A DNA stretch of 32,396 bases from Brachionus rotundiformis (taxonomy: Eukaryota > Rotifera > Eurotatoria > Ploima > Brachionidae). A model generated the notes under the pieces. It was not told the DNA's origin, did not search any database, and saw only the letters and a list, made by a program, of their open reading frames with translations. Position 1 is the first letter of the stretch; each line of letters starts with the position of its first letter. Below, piece by piece: positions 21,192 to 29,607 of this stretch. Position numbers and translations under genes: made by a program. Location: positions 1,390,178-1,422,573 of the forward strand of contig JAESIW010000118.1 in the NCBI GenBank assembly GCA_016802295.1. Direction: 5' to 3'.

Positions 21192-22256
21192 ATGATTATA
21201 GAAATTGGCTCTTATCTTTTAAGTATTATATTTTTATGTATTTTGGCAAATCGGTTCTATTTCAGTGGTGCCAGATACAGATCAAACAAGAGATTGGACG
21301 GAAAAGTGGCCATAGTAACCGGTTCAGACAGTGGTATTGGCTTCGAGACAGCGCTGGACTTTGCCAAACGCGGTGCTCGAGTGATACTTGCGTGTCGAAA
21401 TTCAATCAAAGTTGAAAAAGCTGTTCGAATCATAAAACAAAAATCAGGCAATGGACAAGTCGATTATGAGCTCATAGATTTATCTGATTTTGATTCAATA
21501 AGAACTTTTGCTGAGAGTATTCAGCGTAAAATTAATCATCTTGATATATTGGTCAATAATGCAGGTGTAATGGGCTGTCCTGATAGTTGGAAAACAAAAC
21601 AGGGTTTTGACATGCAGTTTGGAGTAAATTACCTTGGACATTTTTTGTTGACAAATCTCCTGCTAGAGTTGATTGAGAAAACACCGCAAAGTCGCATAAT
21701 TAATGTGTCATCATGTGTTCATTATTGTTAGCTTATAAAATTTAATATAGTTTTATAAAATTTTTTTATTTGAAATTTTAAATCTAGACGCAAAAATTAA
21801 GTTGGATGATAATGACCTAAAAGGCTACTCAAAAAGTAAACTTGCTCTTGTAATGTTTACCAAAGAGCTTGCCAGACAATTAAATAGGACAAATGTCACA
21901 GTGGTTTCAGTTCATCCAGGGGTTGTTAGGACAAAGGCAATAAATCTAGATACAACTATTTAAATTTAAATATCATTGTTTATAAATATTTTTAGATAAT
22001 CCGCAATACTGGAGAAACTTATACTTTTATTTTTCCTCTAATAGTAAAAATTTTATATCTAATATATATGATTTTTACCAAGAGTCCATATGAAGGAGCT
22101 ATGAGTATTGTTTATTGTGCAATAGATGATCAAGTGCCTAAACTTAATGGCTGCTATTTTAGCGATTGTCGTCCCCAAAAGCCTTCAAAACAAGCTTATA
22201 ATACAATAATTTGTAAAAATCTTTGGGAAAATAGCAAAAAAAATGTTGGTTTGTAA
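21192..22256 (+). CDS. Retinol-dehydrogenase-like SDR, copy A
   Basis: Membrane-anchored short-chain dehydrogenase of the RDH11-14 type. Exons 21192-21726, 21788-21936 and 21996-22256 give 314 residues. Residues 1-20 are a hydrophobic anchor, then TGSDSGIG (NAD(P) binding), NNAG, INVSS (catalytic Ser) and YSKSK (catalytic Tyr and Lys); the tail has YCAIDDQVPKLNGCYFSDC. Intron 1 is GT-AG. Intron 2 has donor AAG|GCAATA, a GC-AG intron, where copy C has a canonical GT donor at the same position. If GC is not used, translation stops after NLDTTI and the gene is broken. Exons 1 and 3 have exactly the lengths of copy C (535 and 261). Substrate unknown; retinoid or steroid is typical for the family. 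Confidence 0.85.
21252..21396. repeat. Inverted near-identical block shared by SDR-A and SDR-C
   Basis: Pairs with about 26,386-26,242 in opposite orientation, 4.9 kb away. The first 74 bp (21252-21325 against 26386-26313) are identical; the next 70 bp differ at about six, mostly silent positions. Sequence outside this block is clearly more diverged, including the remainder of the same exon. Confidence 0.85.
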
Positions 22257-22310
22257 AAAAATTTAATAAAATTTTTAAAAAACAGAAAGAGTATATAAAA
22301 ATTTAATTTT

Positions 22311-22679
22311 CTAAATAATTGTACAACATGAGCTCCTTTTATTAACATTTTTAGTTTCTGAATTAGTATCAGCTGGTATTGGTAATTCAATTTTGTCAGC
22401 AGTTGGTACGAAATCACTAGGAATAATTTTATTTTTATCAAGTTTACCAATTTTTTCGGCCTCACCAAGAATGCTATTTTTATTCTTGCGCGGATCAAGA
22501 TAAAAACGGCCTTCTTTGGTATAAGTGGAGTAAATCATGTCTCTGACAGAGGTGTTATGTTCACAGATAAAAACACCTTTTTGTTTGCACATAGCGCATT
22601 TACTCTTATCGATCTCGATTGGATATCGAACTTCAACAATTTCACCATTGATATTTTGCCGAAAACTTTGACCAAACAT
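22311..22679 (-). CDS. Small protein with Cys motif and CAAX-like end
   Basis: Open frame of 122 residues from ATG 22679; I do not recognise the family. The N-terminal half has KCAMCKQKGVFICEHN, two or three Cys and one His that could bind zinc. The second half is polar, and the end is SSCCTII, whose last four residues (CTII) fit a CAAX prenylation box with a neighbouring Cys for palmitoylation. An acceptor-like ttagctcag lies eight bases upstream of the ATG, so an upstream exon or 5' UTR intron is possible. It converges with SDR-A (54 bp between stops). Composition is richer in coding-like codons than the flanks, which supports a real gene. Confidence 0.6.
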   Translation of the reverse strand: MFGQSFRQNINGEIVEVRYPIEIDKSKCAMCKQKGVFICEHNTSVRDMIYSTYTKEGRFYLDPRKNKNSILGEAEKIGKLDKNKIIPSDFVPTADKIELPIPADTNSETKNVNKRSSCCTII

Positions 22680-23364
22680 GCTTAAAACTGAGCTAAATTT
22701 GAAAAAAAAAAGATTAATTTAAAGCCTTTCATCGATTTTAGTTGCCAAAATTTTCTTTTTATCAAAGGATTTGTGTGATGACTTGGTAAATTCATGAAAA
22801 TCCCTTCAGTCACATTTATAACAAAAAAAAATATATTTGTTTCCATTTTGGTCGAAACTCATGTAAAATATTATTCAAGATTAATTAATATTCTCTAATA
22901 ATTATATTTATTTTTGATCAATTTTTTTAATTAAAATTCTAATAATAACTATAGAAACAATATTTAACTTTGAATAATGATTGATTAATAGCAATCATCA
23001 TCCTGAAGCAGAAAAACGAAATCTTAAATTACGAATTAGTATAAAGTTGCTAAGATGTTTTTTTTTTGTTTTTAATTAAAAAAAAAGGTGTTTGATTTAT
23101 TTTAATAAGATTTATTTATTGCTTTAATTTTATGGATACTCTATTTTACAGAAGAAATTTAAGAAGAGACTTGGAAAACATTTGAGATTGTTTGAAATTG
23201 ATTTTTATTATTTTAATCTTGAAAATTATTCAAGGCGTATGTGGTTAGAAGGCATACCATTTATAAAAAAATAAACTAGTCAATAATTTTTAAATTCTCT
23301 ATTTAAAAATTTTTTTAAAAAGAATCAAAATTTACTGAATAAAATTAAATTAAATATTTTGTTA
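22680..23364. other. Intergenic region
   Basis: AT-rich. On the minus strand about 22,865-22,730 reads for about 45 codons in one frame with a single TGA, starting with an ATG (MSFDQNGNKY). It could be an upstream exon of the CAAX-like gene, since a gtgact donor inside it joins in frame to the ttagctcag acceptor, but this is weak. Otherwise nothing seen. Confidence 0.35.
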
Positions 23365-24457
23365 TTAGAAATTTGTAATTCCAACCATCTGACAACTAAT
23401 TTGCCACATTTTTTTTGCATTTTCCATGTTTCTGGCCTCTTCAGATGGCTTTTTTGGTCTACAATCACTTAAATAGCATCCACTGTATTGCGGAATAGAT
23501 TCATCAACAGCACAGTAAATAGTTGTTTGAGCCCCTTCTTCTGCTGTTTTCAGAATAATTCTGATAAATGGATACAATAAATTCCATAAAATTGGAATCA
23601 AAAAGAAAATACTCTGACCAGTGTATCTGGTAAGTTCAGTAATTACTGCACCAGGATGTAAAGCAACAACTGTGATCCCGCTCCTTTCGAGACGATGAGC
23701 AAGCTCTTTGGTAAATAAAATATTTGCTGTTTTGCTCTGACAATAAGCCCTAATGGTATTGTAGCTCTTTTCCCAATTTAAATCATTCCAATTAATTCTC
23801 ATATCTTAACAAAAAAATAGTAAATTTTCAAACTCTTTAATTATCAGTACTTAAAAATAATAGACCGTAATGTGCTCTTGATGAAACATTTATGATTCTA
23901 GATTTTTCTCCTTTTTTTATAAGATCCAAAAGTAGATTTGTCAGCAAAAAATGACCTAAATGGTTTACTCCGAACTGCATTTCAAAACCTTGCTTGGTTC
24001 TCCAATTTGGACAAAACATTATGCCTTCAAAATATTATTTTTATTCATATTTTGTCAAGTTTTTACTTTAAAACCAACCAGCATTGTTAACCAAAATGTC
24101 AACTTTTTCCAATTTAGCTTTCATTTTTTGAGCGAACTCTTTTACAGTATCCAAATCAGCTAGATCAATGAATTCGACTTCCACATTCTTGTTTCCAGTT
24201 GAATCAATTATTTGCTTGGCAGCCTTTTCTGCTTTTTTTGTGTCGCGACAAGCCAATATTACCTTGGCGCCTCTCCGAGCAAAGTCAAGCGCTGTTTGGT
24301 AACCAATACCAGTATTGGAGCCGGTAATTATTGCTGTTTTTCCATCAAGGCGATTTTTCGAGTAGCATCTAGCCCCGCTAAAGTAGAACTTATTTAACAG
24401 ATAAGCTAGGATCAAAGTGACTAATGCATATAAAACAATGCTAATCAAATGTATCAT
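23365..24457 (-). CDS. Retinol-dehydrogenase-like SDR, copy B
   Basis: Exons 24457-24079, 24024-23866 and 23804-23365, introns 54 and 61 bp (GT-AG), 325 residues. The ATG at 24457 starts a hydrophobic anchor (MIHLISIVLYALVTLILAYL); upstream codons are open but start with TTG. Motifs: TGSNTGIG, NNAG (split by intron 1), INVSS, YCQSK, then LHPGAVITELTRY and YCAVDESIPQYSGCY. The second intron falls at the same position and phase as the first intron of copies A and C (after the HY of the SS-x-x-HY segment), so it is ancestral; the NNAG intron is unique to this copy, and the later intron of A and C is absent. It is more diverged in sequence from A and C than they are from each other. Confidence 0.92.
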
Positions 24458-25370
24458 GATAAAATTTGATTGAGTTTTTTTAATTTGGGATTTATTTAAA
24501 TTTTTAGATTTTAAAAATTCAAATTTAAGTTGACATTTTCTCAAGACGATTTATTTAGAAAAAAAACTAATAATTAATATCAAATTGTTGTAAAAATAAA
24601 GAATAAAAAGATATTCCAGAGCTAAAATTGTGAAATGGTTTCTAATTATTGATGGTATATAACCAATATTTTATTACATTAATTTAATATTCTTTAAAAT
24701 TTGATTAAGAAAATAATTGATAAAAAATGTTTTTAAATTAGATTATTTAAATTTTATTAATTAAACAATTAAAATCTAATTTCAAAAAATATGATAGTTG
24801 TAATTCAGCAAAAAAAAAAGTTAAATTTAAAAATGACTAAAAAGATTTAATTTATTTTGAAAAAGTTAATTTTACTAAAGAACTGCATTAAATTAAAATC
24901 TTAAAAAATTTAAATAATTTATAAGACTTCTGCTTCACAAAATTCACGAGTCAATGTCGCATTTTTGGCAAAATTCTCAATTAGAGCTTGTTTAGAATGG
25001 AATCGTTGATTTTAACCAGACCTATTCATTGAAAATAATTTTTTTTTAAATATTTTCAAGGTATTAAAGTTTAATTTACATAATAATAAAATTCTTAAAT
25101 AATGCTATGAATCATTTCAACAAATCACTCTTTCTCTACTCAAAACCAATATTTGGCAAAATTTAAAAATTAAATTATTATTATCTTTTTAATTTCAATA
25201 TTTTACATCCATTAATTAAATTTAAATTTAAATCTAAATTTTAAAATAATTTATTTGTAAAAAATATAATTATTAAAAAACGATTCGAATGCTAAAAACA
25301 TTTTCATTAAAATCCTTCAAATATTTTTTGCATTTTCAAGAAATTAAGGTTTTAAAAAAAAATTGATTGA
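24458..25370. other. Intergenic region between SDR-B and SDR-C
   Basis: AT-rich 0.9 kb. One short minus-strand patch, about 25,005-24,919, reads KQALIENFAKNATLTREF and on to a TAA, with coding-like composition but no start and no convincing splice site. Nothing else seen. Confidence 0.4.
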
Positions 25371-26446
25371 TTATAAGCCAGACATTTTGGCGCTCAAGTT
25401 CCATAAACGTTTTACATCCTGATCATTGAAAACAGCCTTTGATGGCAATTTCAAAGCACAGTCACTAAAATAGCATCCATTGTAATTGGGTACCTCGTCA
25501 TCAAGAGCACAATAAATTGTAGTCAGAGAGCCCTCAAAAGTGCTTTTTGTGACAATCATGTAGCATACGTAGAAAATTTTTACTATTATTGGAAACAACC
25601 GGCACATGCTCTCACCAGTGTAGCGAATAATCTATTGAATAAAAAACTAATTAATAATTTAATTGATTCTTAAATATGTCTACATACTCCTGTTCTAACT
25701 GCTCCTGGATGTAGGGAAACAGCAGTCACACCTGTGCCATCCAATCTTCTTGCCAATTCTTTGGTGAACATTACCACAGCTAGTTTGCTTTGAGAATAGC
25801 CTTTCATTAGGGTAATTTCTTTACCTTTTTCCAAGCAATCCCATTCTAGTTTTCCATCTTTTTTTTATTCTTATAATAACAAAATAATTTAGCAAATTTT
25901 ATATAAATTACAGTAATGAAGACAAGATGAAACGTTAATTATGCGACTTTGAGGTGTTTTTTTAACCAGGTCGAGTAGAAGGTTGGTAAGCAAGAAGTGT
26001 CCAAGGTGATTAACACCAAATTGCATTTCATAGCCTTGTTTAGTTCGCCATTTGGAAGGACAAGCCATCACACCAGCATTGTTGACAAGCAGGTCTAATC
26101 TTTCTATTTTTTGTTTAATAGTTTTGGCAAAACTTTTCACCGTGTCCAAATCAGCCAAGTCAATAAACTCATAGTCGATCTGTTTGTTGCCAGTTTGTTG
26201 GATAATGGCTCCCACGGCTTTTTCTGCTCTAACTGTGTCGCGGCACGCGAGTATCACTCTAGCACCGCGTTTGGCAAAGTCCAACGCTGTCTCGAAACCA
26301 ATACCACTGTCAGAACCGGTTACTATGGCCACTTTTCCGTCCAATCTCTTGTTTGATCTGTATCTGGCACCACTGAAATAGAACCGGTTGGCTAAGTAGC
26401 AAAATAGAGACAAACTAAAAACATAAACTAAAAGATCTATTAGCAT
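25371..26446 (-). CDS. Retinol-dehydrogenase-like SDR, copy C
   Basis: Exons 26446-25912, 25857-25688 and 25631-25371, introns 54 and 56 bp, 321 residues. The ATG at 26446 is chosen because the three codons before it begin with TTG. Motifs: N-terminal hydrophobic anchor, TGSDSGIG, NNAG, INVSS, YSQSK, LHPGAVRTG and YCALDDEVPNYNGCYFSDC. The first acceptor is the second AG (after eight A's), which avoids an in-frame TAA and gives HYYGKLEWD. Same exon plan as copy A, with canonical donors. The segment encoding CDR2-like ANRFYFSGARYRSNKRLDGK is identical to copy A at protein level and almost so in DNA. Likely an active ER or mitochondrial membrane oxidoreductase. Confidence 0.92.
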
Positions 26447-28083
26447 TTTAAACAAGGCTATGAATGCTTTTTAATAATGTTATAATCTAAAATTTGTTTT
26501 TTGATACTTATTTTATGAATTTTAAAACTTTTTCTTTTGTCAGCTTATTTATATCTTTAGATTAGAAAAAAATTCATTTATGCTCGTGATCTATATGATC
26601 TGAGTCGAGCAAATAAAATAAAATAAAATTTAAATATTTATATTTATAAAGAAAATTAAAGAAACTTAAAGATTTATAGACATTCAATTATTAATTTATT
26701 AATTTATCTTTGGTTATTTTGGGCTAGTTTCTAAAAGGTGTTACACGGATTTGATTAAATAAACTAACAAATAGAGATTAAATTGATCAATTCGAATCCT
26801 TATCAAATCTATCATTTGTGGCAAAATATTAACGCCACCAATTTTTAAAATTTCATTAATCTAATTTTTGTTTAAAAGCTTAAAATACGGTAGTTATGTA
26901 AACTCAAATAATACTCAAAAAATTATTTTTCTTTTACTTCGCTAAAAATAATAACTCTTTCAGAAATAAATAAAAAATTTAATAAACTCAAGGTAACATC
27001 ATCCTACAAACACTTTCACGAATAATGTTGGAAAACAAATAAACATATTCTATCGTAGTTTTTTTATTCAAATTTATTTTATTAGTAGACTAAAAAAAAT
27101 TTTAATTTTAATAAATCGATTTTGAAAAAAAATTCATTTTTTTATTTAATTATTCATCACCTTTTTCAGTAATTTAGATCACTATGAAAATACATGATGG
27201 AAAAATTCAAAACTCTTCTCTCAAATTTCACATTTTTAGAATTTAAATTAAAAAAATTTCAATTAAATATTTGATTTTATTCTATTTTATTTATTCATTT
27301 AAATTTTATTGATTTATAAGTAATTTTAGAATAAAATCAAGACTAATTTTATTAAAATTAATTTCGTTTTATATTTCAAAGATTTAATCTTGATTAAACA
27401 ACAAATTACATCTTCAATCAATGGCGATATATTGATGAGTTAATAAGAAAATATTTTTATTTTTATTTAATATCTAATAGGAAAATGATTTCATGTCACA
27501 TCAATTTTTAATTTATTTTACCGATTTAAATTAAAATTTTTGTTTTATTTTAGAAATATTAAATTGAATTAATCTTAGAAAAAACTGATTAAACGAGGAG
27601 ATATTTTTTTCATAATAAGAGATAGCATAAATTTATCTTCTAGACCAAACAATTTGCTTATTTAATTCTAGATAGATGTAATAATTTTAATTTTTGGATA
27701 TAATTTAAATCCAGAGTCTAATTTTGTCTTTTGATACACACAGAAAATATCGACTTACTTTATTTATTTCATTTGCTTAAGCTTTCAGACCAATTAAAAA
27801 AATAAAAACATGAAAATAAATCTTTTAGCTTTTTTGGCTTTATATTTTACCATTTTTTTCGTTTTTAATGTTGCCAACATGGTCGTAATTTTGTCTTAAA
27901 TTAATTTTTGAATTTAAATATTTTAATATTAAATATTTGAATTATTAATAGAAACAAAATTCATAAGTGTTTTTTTTATTTTCTTAGCAATACAACTATG
28001 TGTTAAAGCTAAATTTAAATTTATTTGAATAATTATCTATAATGCAAATTTTTATAAATTTAATTTAAATGAAGTAAAAAAAT
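26447..28083. other. Long AT-rich intergenic region
   Basis: About 1.6 kb with no recognisable gene apart from a possible micropeptide at 27,810. Near 26,581-26,611 an inverted repeat (TGCTCG...CGAGCA) encloses two GATC sites and could form a hairpin. The rest is poly-A/T rich and featureless to me. Confidence 0.45.
27810..28032 (+). CDS. Possible micropeptide (29 or 39 residues)
   Basis: ATG 27810 opens a 29-codon frame ending in TAA that encodes almost only hydrophobic residues (LLAFLALYFTIFFVFNV), a single membrane span or signal peptide. If the gtaatt at 27885 is a donor and ttttcttag ending at 27987 the acceptor, a phase-0 splice gives 39 residues ending at 28032. An acceptor-like gcttaagctttcag lies 24 bases upstream of the ATG. 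The length resembles sarcolipin/sarcolamban-class peptides, but I see no sequence match. AT-rich DNA readily encodes Phe/Leu/Ile, so chance is a strong alternative. Confidence 0.2.
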
Positions 28084-28156
28084 CGCCCGATAAGGGGCTC
28101 GAACCCTTGGCCTTGAGATTAAAAGTCTCACGCTCTACCGACTGAGCTAACCGGGC
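28084..28156 (-). tRNA. tRNA-Lys (UUU)
   Basis: 73 nt on the minus strand. Acceptor stem GCCCGGU pairs with AUCGGGC (one G-U); D arm GCUC/GAGC; anticodon stem UGAGA/UCUCA with loop CUUUUAA, anticodon UUU at 28123-28121; T arm AAGGG-UUCGAGC-CCCUU; discriminator G. No intron and no encoded CCA, as in eukaryotes. The A and B box sequences (internal RNA polymerase III promoter) are intact. Confidence 0.97.
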
Positions 28157-28341
28157 TTAATACTTTAAAACTATTAAATTTAAATCTATTAATTAATTTA
28201 ATTAGGATTTTTAGCTTTTTGATTTATCAGCAATTCGATTTTAGCTTCCAAAATGTATTGCATAGCTAAAAATTATCAAAAAATATTGTGAAAAATAAGG
28301 TTCTTGCAAAATTAGAGAAAAAAATGCAACTAATCATGACA

Positions 28342-28355
28342 TTGGTGTACACCAA
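28342..28355. promoter_or_regulatory. 14-bp perfect palindrome TTGGTGTACACCAA
   Basis: A fully self-complementary site with six G/C positions in otherwise AT-rich DNA, 115 bp upstream of the transaldolase ATG and about 40 bp before its TATA element. It sits between two direct copies of ATGACATT. It looks like a binding site for a homodimeric regulator; which one is unknown. Confidence 0.45.
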
Positions 28356-28392
28356 GATGACATTAATTTTGCTTCATTAAAATAGCTGAGCA

Positions 28393-28399
28393 TATAAAT
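28393..28399 (+). promoter_or_regulatory. TATA box of transaldolase
   Basis: TATAAAT on the plus strand, 72 bp upstream of the ATG at 28471, a normal distance for a short 5' UTR. AT-rich context makes chance matches common. Confidence 0.4.
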
Positions 28400-28470
28400 T
28401 TGGAAATTTTTGAAATTAAGAATCTTTAAGAGGAGAAAAAATTTAAAATTTTAAAGGCAAAACTTGAAAA

Positions 28471-29486
28471 ATGACCCATTATTTGGAAAAATTTAAGCAA
28501 AATACAGTGGTTGTAGCCGATACTGGCGACTTTGAGGTAATGAAAAAATATAAACCAACCGATGCCACAACCAATCCATCCCTATTGCTGGCAGCCACTC
28601 AACAAGCTCAGTATAAGCACCTGCTTGATCAAGCTGTTGAATATGCAAAGAAAAACTCAAGGTAAAAATAAAATAAATTAATATTTTTGCATAAAAAATA
28701 AATTATAAACTCAGTAATGTTGATGAGCAAGTATCACTTGCCTCGGATAAATTATTTGTGCTATTTGGTCTTGAGATATTGAAGATAGTTCCAGGTCGAG
28801 TGAGCACAGAAGTCGATGCCAGACTCTCGTTTGACAAAGAGGCTCAAATCCAAAAGGCTCTGAATTTTATCAAATTATATGAACAAGAAGGAATTTCTAA
28901 GGAGAGAATTTTGATAAAATTGTCCTCGACATGGGAAGGCATTCAGGCTGCCAAAGTATTGGAAGAAAAACATGGTGTCCACTGTAACTTGACCCTTCTT
29001 TTCTCGTTCGCTCAAGCTGTTGCATGTGCTGAAGCCGATGTCACCTTGATCAGTCCTTTTGTTGGCCGTATTTACGATTGGCACGTTCAAAAGAAAGGCA
29101 TCAAAGAATTTGATCTGTTGGAGGACCCAGGTGTAAAAAGTGTGACCAGAATTTATAATTACTACAAAAAGAATGGCTACAAAACTCAAGTAATGGGCGC
29201 CTCGTTTAGAAATATAAAAGAAATTCAAGCCCTTTGTGGTTGTGATCTGTTAACTATAAGTCCATCGTTGCTCGAAGAACTGTCCAATTTACCTGGTGAG
29301 CCAAATGTTTATTTGAGTTCAGAGACTGCTGAGAAACTAGGCGAAGAGAGAATTAGTTTAGATGAGGCAAAATTTAGATACATGCACAATGAGGATGAAA
29401 TGGCGTCAGACAAGTTGAGCGAAGGTATTCGTAAATTTGCTGCTGATGCCATTAAATTAGAAGGCCTAATTAGAAAAAGTCTTTAA
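28471..29486 (+). CDS. TALDO1: Transaldolase
   Basis: Cytosolic enzyme of the non-oxidative pentose phosphate pathway; moves a three-carbon dihydroxyacetone unit between sugar phosphates. Exons 28471-28661 and 28715-29486 with a 53-bp GT-AG intron give 320 residues (human 337). Highly conserved: VVADTGDF near the N-terminus, DATTNPSL, VSTEVDARLSFD, the Schiff-base lysine in ILIKLSSTWEG (Lys132), HCNLTLLFSFAQAVACAEA, ISPFVGRI, DPGVKSVTRIYNYYK and MGASFRN. The splice joins KNSS to NVDEQ. The family's extra N-terminal residues are missing, which is normal variation. It runs tail-to-tail with YHYH copy B (122 bp between stops). Confidence 0.98.
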
Positions 29487-29607
29487 TTTTAACTTGAAAA
29501 AACTTTATTTCGAAAATTTTAAGATATTTATTATTTTAAATTAGCCATTTGAATTAAATAAAATTAATTAAATTACATTTTTTTACTTTTATTTTAATTA
29601 AAATTTT

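Larger units (their letters stand above)
28157..28470. other. Upstream region of transaldolase
   Basis: Contains the palindrome at 28,342 and the TATA-like element at 28,393, listed separately. No coding signal. Confidence 0.5.

Noticed and set aside
22730..22865. Possible selenocysteine or read-through frame (MSFDQNGNKY ... TGA ... RDFHEFTKSS)
   Set aside because: No SECIS-like structure or homology seen; a coincidental open frame or a spliced first exon is simpler.
24919..25005. Exon-like patch containing ENFAKNATLTREF
   Set aside because: No start codon, an in-frame TAA just upstream and no AG acceptor after it; too short to defend.
26775..26800. attcgaatcc resembling a tRNA B box
   Set aside because: No A box, cloverleaf or acceptor stem around it.
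27121..27560. Searched for CRISPR-like or long tandem arrays in the AT-rich gaps
   Set aside because: Only simple poly-A/T runs and short AT words; no regular spacing.
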